A stretch of 64,000 nt of DNA, taken from Mycobacterium sp. DL. GTDB lineage: Bacteria > Actinomycetota > Actinomycetes > Mycobacteriales > Mycobacteriaceae. Made by a program: the position numbers and the translations under genes. Below the pieces are notes generated by a model. It was not told where the DNA came from and ran no database searches. It saw only the letters and a program-made list of their open reading frames with translations. This document shows, piece by piece, positions 26,416 through 36,344 of the stretch. Numbering within the stretch: the first letter of the stretch is position 1; each line of letters begins with the position of its first letter. Location of the stretch: contig NZ_CP155796.1 in the NCBI RefSeq assembly GCF_039729195.1, positions 1,426,001-1,490,000 of the forward strand, written 5' to 3'.

Positions 26416-27405
26416 ATGAAGGTACTGATCACAGGCGGCACCGGGTTCGTGGGCGCGTGGACGGCCAAGGCCGTGCAGGACAGCGGGCGTGATGTGAGGT
26501 TCCTGGTGCGCAGCGCCGAGCGATTGATCGCCAGCGCAGGCAGCATCGGCGTCGACGTCGGCGACCACGTGCTCGGCGACATCGCCGACGCCGACTCCGT
26601 CGACAGGGCCCTGGAGGGTTGCGACGCGGTGATCCATTGCGCGGCAATGGTTTCCACCGACCCCAGCCGTGCCGACGAGATGCTGCACACCAATCTCGAG
26701 GGTGCTCGCTACGTACTCGGGGGAGCGGCCGCCAAGGGGCTGGACCCGATCGTCCACGTGTCGAGCTTCACCGCGCTGTTCCGTCCCGACCTCGACGTGC
26801 TGCACGCCGATCTGCCGGTGGTGGGCGGCAACGACGGCTACGGCAGGTCCAAGGCCGTCGTCGAGGCCTACGCCCGCGGCCTGCAGGACGGCGGAGCGCC
26901 CGTCGACATCACCTATCCCGGGATGGTGCTCGGACCGCCGGCGGGTGAACAGTTCGGCGAGGCGGCCGAGGGCGTCGAGGCGGCCTACAAGATGCACAGC
27001 GTGCCGGGGCGCAGCGCCGCCTGGATCGTCGTCGACGTCCGTGACCTCGCCGATCTGCACGTCGCGCTGCTGGAACCGGGCAAGGGGCCGCGCCGCTACA
27101 TGGCCGGTGGCCGCCGGATCCCCGTCGACGAACTGGCGTCGCTGATCGGCACCGCCGCCGACCGGTCGCTCGCGGTCATCCCGGTGCCCGACACCGCCCT
27201 GCGCGGCGTCGGCGCACTGTTCGACACGATCGGCTCATACCTGCCGTTCGAGACGCCGATCAACTCCGCGGCGATGCAGTACTACACGCAGATGCCGGAG
27301 TCCGACGACACTCCCAGCGTGCATGACCTGGGCGTCACGCAGCGCGACCCGGCCGAAACCATCGCCGACACCGTTGACGGGTTGCGGCGGGTCGGCCGGA
27401 TCTGA
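26416..27405 (+). CDS. NAD-dependent epimerase/dehydratase (extended SDR)
   Basis: The 329-residue extended SDR has the cofactor motif GGTGFVG at residues 7-13 and catalytic YGRSK in 'GNDGYGRSKAVVEAYA'. 'HTNLEGARYVL' and 'YPGMVLGP' are also family features. Such enzymes act on nucleotide sugars, dihydroflavonol-like or steroid substrates; none can be chosen here. It ends two bases before the convergent accA3 stop. ATG follows GGAGGACAG. Confidence 0.87.
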   Translation: MKVLITGGTGFVGAWTAKAVQDSGRDVRFLVRSAERLIASAGSIGVDVGDHVLGDIADADSVDRALEGCDAVIHCAAMVSTDPSRADEMLHTNLEGARYVLGGAAAKGLDPIVHVSSFTALFRPDLDVLHADLPVVGGNDGYGRSKAVVEAYARGLQDGGAPVDITYPGMVLGPPAGEQFGEAAEGVEAAYKMHSVPGRSAAWIVVDVRDLADLHVALLEPGKGPRRYMAGGRRIPVDELASLIGTAADRSLAVIPVPDTALRGVGALFDTIGSYLPFETPINSAAMQYYTQMPESDDTPSVHDLGVTQRDPAETIADTVDGLRRVGRI

Positions 27406-27406
27406 C

Positions 27407-29233
<1,827 letters not shown>

Positions 29234-29304
29234 CTAAGAACGTTTTTAAGAATGTATCCCGGGAAGTTTAAGCGTCCTACCTGACTCCCCGGCGAGCCGG
29301 TCCC

Positions 29305-29919
29305 TTACCCGTCGGTAACTCCGGTTGCCGTCCGATGGTGATCTCGGCGGAGGTTTTCATCGAGGATGGTCAGCCCGCGCAGGATTTCCCGGTCGGGCTG
29401 GGGGCTGGTCTCCGAACAGGCGATGATGACGCCGACGATGGCGCCCGCCAGGACCCGACGTTCGGCTCCGTCGGTCGGCGCGTCGCGGCGCGTCAGGAGG
29501 GCGTCGGCGATCGAATCGATCAGCCGGGCGTACGAGTTGTACAGCACGGCGCGAGCGTCCGGGGTGGTGGCGATGACGCTGCGCGTCTGCATCCCGGCAT
29601 CGCGCTGGCTGTCGGTCAGCGAGCGATACGCCGTCTTGAGGCCGTGTCGGTATGCGGCTACTGGTGACAGGCTCGCAGGCGCGCCGACGAAGCCCTCGAT
29701 GATCCTGTCGGTCATGTCCTCATCGGGGAGTACGTGTCGCTTGCAGGCGAAGTAGTGGAAGAAGGTCTGCGCGGACACCCCGGCGGCATCGGCGATCTGC
29801 TGGACCGTGGTCTCGGCGTAACCCCTCTCGGTGAACAGCCTCAGCGCCGTGTGCCGTACGGCCGATCGTGTCCTGGCCTTGTTCCGTTCCCGTCGACTAC
29901 GCGGTTCGTCCCCGCCCAT
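29305..29919 (-). CDS. TetR-family regulator (paralog A)
   Basis: The 204-residue regulator has an HTH at about residues 15-60 ('TTVQQIADAAGVSAQTFFHYF') and a ligand domain of the MftR/TetR_C type ('PVAAYRHGLK', 'ARAVLYNSYARLI', 'ERRVLAGAIVGVIIA'). It closely parallels the TetR 32 bases upstream, so the two arose by tandem duplication and are probably cotranscribed. The target is unknown; accA3 lies downstream in the same direction, separated by about 95 bases. Confidence 0.85.
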   Translation of the reverse strand: MGGDEPRSRRERNKARTRSAVRHTALRLFTERGYAETTVQQIADAAGVSAQTFFHYFACKRHVLPDEDMTDRIIEGFVGAPASLSPVAAYRHGLKTAYRSLTDSQRDAGMQTRSVIATTPDARAVLYNSYARLIDSIADALLTRRDAPTDGAERRVLAGAIVGVIIACSETSPQPDREILRGLTILDENLRRDHHRTATGVTDG

Positions 29920-29951
29920 GGGGTCGATTGTTCGCGACCTGGCTGCGCTGG

Positions 29952-30554
29952 TCAGCGGAATCGCAGTTTGGTCTCGAGGACTTTCAGTGCGCTCAGGGTC
30001 TCGACCTCGGGCAGGGGGGTGTTGTCGGAACTGGCGATGAGCACTCCGACGATCGCCCCTGCGATCACGCGGCGTTCAGGCTCATCGGCGGGTGCGCCGG
30101 GCCGCGAGACAAGTGCTTTGGTGACGAGATGGATCAGCCTGACGTACTCGGTGTAGAGGAGTCCGCGCGCCTCCGGGATGGTGTACAGCAGTAGCTGACC
30201 TCGGATCGCGTCTTCCCGTGCTTCCGGTGTCAGTGCGGCGGCCACCTCAGCTACGGCGTATCGATACGCGGCGACCGGCGCCATCTCAGCGGGGGCCCGG
30301 ATGAAGGCGTCGACGATCGGCGCTGTCAGGTCGTCGGACAGCAGTACCGCCTCTTTGACGCTGAAGTAGCGGTAGAAGGTGCGAGGCGACACGTCGGCCG
30401 CTTTTGCGATCTGCTCGATGGTGGTGTTGCAGTAACCCAGCTCGTCGAACAAGCGGAACGCTTCCTGACGGATCGCCAGCCGGGTGCGCGCTTTCTTGCG
30501 TTCACGCAGCCCTTGAGACGGTACCGGCGCAGGCATCAGACAAGTTTGGCTCAC
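29952..30554 (-). CDS. TetR-family regulator (paralog B)
   Basis: The 200-residue regulator has an HTH near residues 27-70 ('TTIEQIAKAADVSPRTFYRYF') and a C-terminal domain sharing 'PVAAYR', 'ARGLLYTEYVRLI' and 'ERRVIAGAIVGVLIA' with paralog A. The reading frame opens at GTG 30554; ATG 30536 (MPAPVPS) is an equally good start since neither has a clear ribosome-binding site. It is divergent from the PAS-ANTAR gene. Its ligand and targets are unknown. Confidence 0.83.
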   Translation of the reverse strand: MSQTCLMPAPVPSQGLRERKKARTRLAIRQEAFRLFDELGYCNTTIEQIAKAADVSPRTFYRYFSVKEAVLLSDDLTAPIVDAFIRAPAEMAPVAAYRYAVAEVAAALTPEAREDAIRGQLLLYTIPEARGLLYTEYVRLIHLVTKALVSRPGAPADEPERRVIAGAIVGVLIASSDNTPLPEVETLSALKVLETKLRFR

Positions 30555-30664
30555 CCGCAGGCTCTACGGACGCGATGTGCCGAACTAGCTTGCAGTGCAA
30601 CCTGTCGACCGGCCAGTGGGCCATACAGGCACGTCGTTTGCGGGTGCGTGTGACACTTCTCGCA

Positions 30665-31324
30665 ATGACTGCGCGAGCCCGTCCGCCGACAGATTTCCCG
30701 ACGCCGTTGGAACGGGTCGGCGGATTTTCCTATCGCACCGATTCTGACCAGTGGGAATGGTCGGATGCGGTAGCCCGCATGCATGGATACGAGCCTGGGG
30801 CCGTCACCCCGACGACCGAATTGATCCTGACGCACAAACATGATGAGGACCGCCTTGCCGTCGCCGAGATCGTCGAGCGGGTGCGACGCGGCGCCGCTCC
30901 GTTCAGTAGTCGACATCGGATCGTCGACACTGCCGGTCACACCCATCACGTGGTAGTCGTCGGCGAGCATGTCCACGATGACGACGGCCAGGTGATCGGG
31001 ACGACCGGCTTCTACATCGACATCAGCGAGGTGCTCGAATCCGACCTGCAGCAGACGGTCAACGAGGTGGTGGCCACCATTGAGGTGCATCGGGCGGTGA
31101 TCAATCAAGCGATCGGCGTCATCATGTGGACATACGGGGTGTCGGCGGAGCGGGCGTTCGATGTTCTCGCATGGCGTTCGAAGGACACCAACACGAAGCT
31201 GCGCGAACTGGCCAGGCAATTCCTCGACGACATCAAAGCTGCGCCCCCCGGGGACAGTGCAAGAGCAAAGGTTGATCACTTGCTGCTCACAGCGCATACG
31301 CGAACTGACCTCCCTCACGGCTGA
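30665..31324 (+). CDS. PAS-ANTAR antitermination regulator
   Basis: The 219-residue protein has a PAS fold (about residues 15-120, 'WEWSDAVARMHGYEPG' to 'GQVIGTTGFYIDIS') and an ANTAR RNA-binding domain (about 130-190, 'AVINQAIGVIMWTYGVSAERAFDVL'). ANTAR proteins bind paired hexaloop hairpins in leader RNA to prevent termination. The PAS sensor would gate this by a ligand or partner. ATG 30665 is used. The diguanylate cyclase gene follows 73 bases later in the same direction, making a sensor pair plausible. Confidence 0.88.
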   Translation: MTARARPPTDFPTPLERVGGFSYRTDSDQWEWSDAVARMHGYEPGAVTPTTELILTHKHDEDRLAVAEIVERVRRGAAPFSSRHRIVDTAGHTHHVVVVGEHVHDDDGQVIGTTGFYIDISEVLESDLQQTVNEVVATIEVHRAVINQAIGVIMWTYGVSAERAFDVLAWRSKDTNTKLRELARQFLDDIKAAPPGDSARAKVDHLLLTAHTRTDLPHG

Positions 31325-31397
31325 GATCGCCATAAACTGGGCTACCAGAAGTTGAGGGGTGAAAGCCTTCGGTCGAGCGACCCAGAACGGAGGCGCC

Positions 31398-33194
31398 ATG
31401 TTGCCGTCGAAAGGCCCGCCGGAGACTCGTGACGACCAGTTGATCAGGGCGTCGGACAGCGAGAGTGAACGCCTGGCCGCTCTGGATTCGTTCGGCATCC
31501 TCGACACGCCGCCGGAGAAGGCATTCGACGACCTGACGTCGCTCGCGGCGCACGTGTGCGGGGTGCCGATGTCGGCGGTCAGTTTGGTCGATGCCGAGCG
31601 GCAGTGGTTCAAGGCGCGACACGGTGTCGACGCCACCGAGACGTCTCGGGAACTGTCTTTCTGCGCACATGCGCTACAGAGCCCGGAACTACTCGAAATC
31701 CCGGATACGACGCAGGATTCGCGCTTCGCGGATCACCCGATGGTGATCGGCGACCCGCTACTGCGGTTCTACGCCGGAGCACCGTTGATCACCGCGGACG
31801 GTCATGCACTCGGAGCGCTGTGTGTCCTCGACGTCAAGCCCGGGGCGCTGACCACACTGCAGCGGCAGCATCTGCAGATTCTGGCCGACCAGGTGATGAG
31901 CAACTTGGAACTGCGCCGCCAGGCGCGACTGTTCGCGGCCGAGGTCAGGGCCCGACTGGACGCCGATTCCGCGTATCGCCGCCAACAGCGGATGCTCGAT
32001 GGCGTGCTGCGGCACACCGATGTCCTCATCTACGCCAAAGATGTTGACGGACATTACGTGACGGCCAATCCCGCAGTCGAGCGGGCGACGCGAATCGAAG
32101 GCGGATTGATCGGTCTCACCGATCACGACTTCTTCGACGCAGCGCTCGCGGACGACTACCGGCGAAACGACCGACAGATCATGGCGACCCGGCAGTCGCA
32201 GGTGTTCAGCGAATACCTCGACCATGCCGACGGATCGGTGCACACGTTCCGGTCGACCAAATTCCCGCTGATCGACGACGGCGGAGCAGTCTTCGGAATC
32301 GGCGGAGTTTCCACCGACGTCACCGAACTCGCCCGGGCGCGGACAGCGCACGCTCGAGCCGAGGCTCGGTGGCGTGCGCTCGTCGAGCAATCACCGGTGG
32401 CAGTGATCGTTGTCGACGTGAAGGGTGCGGTCAGCTACGCAAATCCGGAAGCCATCACCTTGTGCGGGGCGCGCACCGCCGATCAGCTCGACTCGCTCCC
32501 GGCGCTGGAGCTGGTAACCGGGAGCTTGAGGACCACCGCTCAGGCGATGCTCGACGAGATCCTCGCCGGAGGTCCGCCCCTCAGAGCGCGTCGAGGCGTG
32601 CTCCGACGACTCGACGACACCGAGATCATCGTCGAGTTCAGCGCGACGGTCGCCCACCACTCGGGTATGCAGAGCGTCCAGATCGAAATGCACGATGTGT
32701 CCGCGGTCGCCGCGACGGAAGCCGCGCTGAAACAGTCCGCATCTACCGATGCGTTGACGGGTCTTCTCAACCGACGCGCCTGGGACGCGCGGGTCGAATC
32801 GTTGGTTGCCGAAACGCGTAACCGCGGCGTTTCCGTGACGGTCGCCGTCATCGATCTCGACAACTTCAAGGCGTACAACGACAGGAAGGGCCACACCGCC
32901 GGCGATACGCTGCTACGAGACTTCGCGACCGCCGCAGGGGCCTCGCTACGGCGCGGCGATGTTTTCGGTCGGTGGGGGGGTGAGGAGTTCCTCGTCGCCC
33001 TGCCCGACACCACACTCGGTCAAGCCGAAATCGTTCTCAATCGGATTAGATGTGGCATGCCATCGTCACAAACCTGTTCGATCGGATACACCACGGTAGG
33101 GCATGAAGAAACGTTGTTGGAGAGCGTCGTTCGGGCAGACAAGGCGCTCTACGAGGCCAAGATGCGCGGGCGAAACCAGCTCTCGCGTCTATGA
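31398..33194 (+). CDS. Diguanylate cyclase with GAF and two PAS domains
   Basis: The 598-residue signalling protein makes cyclic di-GMP from GTP. The N-terminal GAF (about 30-175, with 'AVSLVDAERQWFKARHG') and two PAS domains (about 205-310 and 325-430) precede a GGDEF domain from about 440. The active loop is GGEEF at 527-531, and RRGD at 518-521 is the RxxD product-inhibition site five residues before it. No EAL domain is fused, so it is a pure synthase. ATG 31398 follows GGAGG; an upstream GTG 31359 is less likely. No membrane helix is seen. Confidence 0.92.
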   Translation: MLPSKGPPETRDDQLIRASDSESERLAALDSFGILDTPPEKAFDDLTSLAAHVCGVPMSAVSLVDAERQWFKARHGVDATETSRELSFCAHALQSPELLEIPDTTQDSRFADHPMVIGDPLLRFYAGAPLITADGHALGALCVLDVKPGALTTLQRQHLQILADQVMSNLELRRQARLFAAEVRARLDADSAYRRQQRMLDGVLRHTDVLIYAKDVDGHYVTANPAVERATRIEGGLIGLTDHDFFDAALADDYRRNDRQIMATRQSQVFSEYLDHADGSVHTFRSTKFPLIDDGGAVFGIGGVSTDVTELARARTAHARAEARWRALVEQSPVAVIVVDVKGAVSYANPEAITLCGARTADQLDSLPALELVTGSLRTTAQAMLDEILAGGPPLRARRGVLRRLDDTEIIVEFSATVAHHSGMQSVQIEMHDVSAVAATEAALKQSASTDALTGLLNRRAWDARVESLVAETRNRGVSVTVAVIDLDNFKAYNDRKGHTAGDTLLRDFATAAGASLRRGDVFGRWGGEEFLVALPDTTLGQAEIVLNRIRCGMPSSQTCSIGYTTVGHEETLLESVVRADKALYEAKMRGRNQLSRL

Positions 33195-33225
33195 GTGTGT
33201 GCCGCCAGTGGTGACCGCGCGCGAG

Positions 33226-33498
33226 TCAGGGTTGACGCACTGTGCTGTCGACGTCCGGCGTCACGGGGGCAACTTCCCTTCCGCTCAGCGTCAAGTCGGC
33301 GAGCCGGCGACGGGCGCCGCGCTCGACGAAGAAAGGGACGAAGTCGCGCACCGGGCGACCGTCAAAACGTGAATATGCTTCACGCACAGCTTCGTTCACC
33401 AAATCCGGCGAAAGCATGGGATAACTCGTGCGAAGCCGCCCCAGTACGTGTTCGATAGCAGTGGCTTCGCTGCCTTTGGTCTCTTGAGAGCCAGCCAT
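33226..33498 (-). CDS. Three-helix-bundle dimerization-domain protein
   Basis: The 90-residue protein has 'YPMLSPDLVNEAVREAYSRFDGRPVRDFVP' spread over roughly residues 24-53, the pattern of the small actinobacterial three-helix-bundle dimerization family (P..L..V...A...F.GRPVRDF.P). It probably dimerises and may be a regulatory adaptor. ATG 33498 is preferred; codons upstream encode unrelated sequence. A broken copy of the same domain is at 37719-37793. Function of the family is not established. Confidence 0.72.
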   Translation of the reverse strand: MAGSQETKGSEATAIEHVLGRLRTSYPMLSPDLVNEAVREAYSRFDGRPVRDFVPFFVERGARRRLADLTLSGREVAPVTPDVDSTVRQP

Positions 33499-33646
33499 GC
33501 AGCATGGTCGCACCCCGGCCACACCAAGATCAAGTAGTCGGCCTCGACGGTCCCGTTTTCGTAAGAATTGAGATGTGGGATCCAGGTCGCTACCTGCCGC
33601 TTCTGACGTGCAGGTGTTCCGCGCAAAACCCCTGGGGTGCAGTGGG

Positions 33647-34099
33647 TCAGAGGTGTAGTGGGTCGCCGGTGACGACATCGGTGATGGTGACGTCGATGGG
33701 GCCACCAGCGGTGTCACCCAGGAGTTCGATGATGGTCTCCGCGGTCGTGGCACGAAGGTGGTGACCCAGTCGGTGCAGCGCGGTGCCATAGCTACCGGTG
33801 ACCTCGATGTGAACGGCGCGCAACGCGTCGCCGTCGATGTCGAAGTGGATTGCGGTAGGGGCGCACAGGTACCGCTGCCTCAGGACTACCGCCAGGGTGC
33901 TGCGGAGGACGTTCTCGCTGACGTACAGATGTCCGGGGCCGGGTAGGTCGGGTCCGTCAGCGGCCAGCGGCCACCCTCCGGGTCGGGAAGTGGCGCGCAC
34001 TGCGGCGATCACCCGGGAGGCGATCGCGTCCCACCCGGGCTCGGGTTGGGCCCGCAGGAAGCTCCCTGCTTGGGCCAGAAGGTCGCGGGGATCGTTCAT
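33647..34099 (-). CDS. Asp23/Gls24-like protein coupled to ECF sigma factor
   Basis: The 150-residue soluble protein has a divergent Asp23/Gls24-type alpha/beta pattern ('ALRAVHIEVTGSYGTALHRLGHHLRATTAETIIELLG', about residues 92-128, then 'IDVTITDVVTGD'). Its ATG overlaps the sigma-factor stop (ATGA), so it is translated with it. By context it could sense envelope stress or tune the sigma factor, but it lacks a recognisable zinc or anti-sigma motif. The 148-bp gap downstream (33499-33646) has no gene. Confidence 0.7.
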   Translation of the reverse strand: MNDPRDLLAQAGSFLRAQPEPGWDAIASRVIAAVRATSRPGGWPLAADGPDLPGPGHLYVSENVLRSTLAVVLRQRYLCAPTAIHFDIDGDALRAVHIEVTGSYGTALHRLGHHLRATTAETIIELLGDTAGGPIDVTITDVVTGDPLHL

Positions 34100-34671
34100 C
34101 TCCACCTGTGCAGCCTTTCCCTGAGTGTGCGGGTCGCGCGGAAGTGATGGCCGCGGGCGGCGTCCTGGCTGAGACCGAGGATCTCGCCGATCTGGACAAA
34201 CGTCATTTCTTCGATTTCGCGTAGGACCCACGAGGAACGTTGCCGGGGTGGCAGTTCCAGGAGTGCCATTTCGAGAGCTTCCAAGAACTCCATTGCCGAA
34301 GCGGCAGCCGGAGGATCACTACCGACGCCGGCGGCCGGCACAGTGTCCAGAATCAGGTCGTCGATCGGTTGTGCGCGTTTGACGCGGTAGTTGTCGACGA
34401 TCTTGCGGGAGCAGATTGACAGCAGCCAGGTCTGGAGCGACGACCCGCCGCGGAAGCTGCCGAGTTGGCGCCACGCCGAGACGAAGGTCTCTTGAACCAC
34501 ATCGGCGACGTCGTGGTCGTTGGCGAGCATCCGGCGGGCGTACCGAAAGAGCAGCGGACCGTGCCGGTGCACGATGACCTCGAACGCGGTCCGGTCGCCC
34601 AGTGTGGCGGAATTGGCGAGGTACCAATCGCCGGCCTCAGTAAGGTCCGCAGCTTGCCGGTCGATGGTCAT
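34096..34671 (-). CDS. ECF-type RNA polymerase sigma factor
   Basis: The 191-residue factor has region 2 ('RYARRMLANDHDVADVVQETFVSAWRQL', residues about 40-67) and region 4 ('LPPRQRSSWVLREIEEMTFVQIGEILG'). ATG 34671 follows GGAGGAGG; the frame extends upstream but encodes no conserved sequence. It is divergent from the Asp23 operon across 182 bases containing a perfect CRP-type site. By position it probably controls that operon and itself; no clear ECF -35/-10 pair was found, so this is inference. No classical anti-sigma gene is present. Confidence 0.88.
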   Translation of the reverse strand: MTIDRQAADLTEAGDWYLANSATLGDRTAFEVIVHRHGPLLFRYARRMLANDHDVADVVQETFVSAWRQLGSFRGGSSLQTWLLSICSRKIVDNYRVKRAQPIDDLILDTVPAAGVGSDPPAAASAMEFLEALEMALLELPPRQRSSWVLREIEEMTFVQIGEILGLSQDAARGHHFRATRTLRERLHRWR

Positions 34672-34758
34672 TCGACCTCCTCCGGTACCGCGATGGCGGA
34701 TGACTACGTCCAACCTATCGCGCGCCCGATCTTGGACAGCAGACTCGGCGCCGAAAAA

Positions 34759-34774
34759 TGTGACGCAGATCACA
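34759..34774. promoter_or_regulatory. Perfect CRP-type palindrome in sigma/Asp23 divergent promoter region
   Basis: TGTGACGCAGATCACA matches the CRP consensus TGTGA-N6-TCACA at all ten arm positions. Mycobacterial CRP (Rv3676-type) uses this motif. The site is 80 bases upstream of the Asp23 start and 88 bases upstream of the sigma factor start. Confidence 0.65.
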
Positions 34775-34853
34775 CGCTTCAGACCTGCGGATGGGGGCAT
34801 TCGAACACGTCTAACGGGGGTACGCACAATCGACTTGAAGGAGATGGTCCTCG

Positions 34854-35318
34854 ATGACCAGCACTCAACCTGCCAGCACCGCAATCGCCAAGGACGGCAC
34901 TGGTCGAGGCGAGCCTGCACTGCTGACTTCACAGGGCAAGACCACGATCGCCGATACCGTCGTGTCCAAGATAGCGGGCATCGCGGCGAAGGAGGTGCAC
35001 GGCGTCTACAGCCTCGGAGGTGGCGCGTCCCGCGTCGTCGGAGCGCTGCGCGAACGCATCCCGGGAGCCAGCGTGAACCACTCCCAAGGTGTGTCGGTGG
35101 AGGTCGGCGAGAAGCAGACCGCCGTCGACCTCGACATCGTGGCCGACTACGGGGTGTCCATCACCGACCTCGCAGAAGGGTTGCGGCGTAATGTGATTGC
35201 CGCCATCGAGCGGATGACCGGGCTGGAAGTCACCGAAGTCAACGTCACCGTTCACGACGTTCACCTCGAAGACGACGAAGACACTTCCGAGCAACCCGCG
35301 CCTGCCCGAGTGCAGTGA
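34854..35318 (+). CDS. Asp23/Gls24-family envelope stress protein (first gene of operon)
   Basis: The 154-residue protein is a full Asp23/Gls24 domain: 'TTIADTVVSKIAGIAAKEVHGVYSLGGG', then 'VDLDIVADYGVSITDLAEGLRRNV' and 'EVTEVNVTVHDVHL' (residues about 29-140). The family includes the abundant membrane-associated alkaline-shock proteins of Firmicutes; actinobacterial operons like this one are linked to cell-envelope stress. ATG follows AAGGAGA. Five related genes follow in the same direction to 37498. Disordered acidic tail. Confidence 0.87.
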   Translation: MTSTQPASTAIAKDGTGRGEPALLTSQGKTTIADTVVSKIAGIAAKEVHGVYSLGGGASRVVGALRERIPGASVNHSQGVSVEVGEKQTAVDLDIVADYGVSITDLAEGLRRNVIAAIERMTGLEVTEVNVTVHDVHLEDDEDTSEQPAPARVQ

Positions 35319-35331
35319 GGTAGGCAGACCA

Positions 35332-35664
35332 GTGGCAGAACAACCTGGAAAGCAGCAGACAGCGACACCCGCGGACATCGTCGCAGAGGCAGTGGGCAGT
35401 GTGCCGGGGGTGGCAGGTTTGCACTCGGGCATGTTCGGGGAGGTCGGCACGTATCTACCCGGACGTCGGGTCTCGGGTGTCCGGTTGTCCGAGGGCGTCA
35501 CCGAAGTGCACGTGACGTTGCACTTCGGTGCCCCGGTCCGTCAGACTGCGGCCCAGATCCGGGACGTGGTAGCGACCATGGTCGGCGGCAGGGTCGACGT
35601 CACCGTCGAAGACGTCGTAGCACCCGGATACGAACTGGACACCGAGGGATCATCCCGAGCTTGA
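35332..35664 (+). CDS. Short Asp23/Gls24-like protein
   Basis: The 110-residue protein resembles a reduced Asp23 unit: 'IVAEAVGSVPGVAGLHSG', 'EVHVTLHFGAPVRQTAAQIRDVVATMVGGRVDVTVEDVV' (about residues 15-100). It begins 13 bases after the first Asp23 gene with a GTG start, so it belongs to the same operon. It probably pairs with the other Asp23-like members in an envelope-associated assembly. No membrane segment. Confidence 0.75.
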   Translation: MAEQPGKQQTATPADIVAEAVGSVPGVAGLHSGMFGEVGTYLPGRRVSGVRLSEGVTEVHVTLHFGAPVRQTAAQIRDVVATMVGGRVDVTVEDVVAPGYELDTEGSSRA

Positions 35665-35776
35665 CCTGCGGGTGCTTCTCGGACCGAGCCTATGTCCGGG
35701 GCGGTGCGCCCGACACATGTGACACAGACACTCGCCGTCGCAGATGTACTGCGAGGGAACGAATTTGGAGGTTCGA

Positions 35777-35956
35777 ATGACCACATCCAGCTTGGGACTG
35801 ATTGCGGGGCTGTTGCTCGGGGTGGCGGCCGCAGCTGGCGGCTTCACCGGCTTTCTGGTCGCTCTTATACTCGGGACCGCGGGGTTTCTGATCGGCGGTC
35901 AGCGTGATGGCGAGTTCGATCTCACGACGGTCCTCCGAGGACGCGGTCGTGGATAA
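35777..35956 (+). CDS. Small integral membrane protein (DUF2273-like)
   Basis: The 59-residue protein is mostly two hydrophobic helices ('LGLIAGLLLGVAAAAGGF' and 'FLVALILGTAGFLIGG') followed by a short polar tail. This is the DUF2273-type small membrane protein that accompanies Asp23 genes and may anchor them. ATG 35777 has GGAGGTTCG upstream. Its stop overlaps the next gene by eight bases. A TGTGACACAGACAC half-match to a CRP site lies at about 35718. Confidence 0.78.
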   Translation: MTTSSLGLIAGLLLGVAAAAGGFTGFLVALILGTAGFLIGGQRDGEFDLTTVLRGRGRG

Positions 35957-36344
35957 CGTTCCAGACCGCGCCGGCGCATCAGTCGGCGCCGATTCCGACC
36001 CCGGCGAACGGGGTGCTCTGACCGTACGCGACAAGGTCGCCCAGCGAATCGCGATGCAGGCCGCCGTGGACACCCCCGGGGTCCAGCGCCACGCCGCCGG
36101 CCTGGACAAGCTCACCGGTCGCGAACTGCCGCGCGTTCGCGTCGATATCTCTGCCACCCGAGTGCGCGCCCACTTGACCATCGCGGTGACCTGGCCGCAG
36201 TCGCTGACAGACGTTGGAAATGCGGTCCAGCGCAATGTTTCCCAGGCTCTGACCGACTCCTCGGGATTTCAGGTCGACGGCGTTGACGTCGCGATCGAAA
36301 CCCTGGTCGCCGCCGCCGACGAACACTCCAGGACAGTGCTGTGA
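35949..36344 (+). CDS. Asp23/Gls24-family protein
   Basis: The 131-residue protein has an N-terminal polar extension and an Asp23-like core ('TVRDKVAQRIAMQAAVDTPGV', 'HLTIAVTWPQSLTDVGNAVQRNV', 'GVDVAIETL'). GTG 35949 overlaps the upstream stop by eight bases, and its own stop overlaps the next gene (GTGA), which shows tight operon coupling. The conserved positions match the first Asp23 gene, so it is probably a diverged duplicate. Confidence 0.8.
   Translation: MDNVPDRAGASVGADSDPGERGALTVRDKVAQRIAMQAAVDTPGVQRHAAGLDKLTGRELPRVRVDISATRVRAHLTIAVTWPQSLTDVGNAVQRNVSQALTDSSGFQVDGVDVAIETLVAAADEHSRTVL

Noticed and set aside
34793..34812. LexA/SOS box (TCGAAC start near 34799)
   Set aside because: Only one half of the palindrome TCGAAC-N4-GTTCGA is present; the other half does not match.
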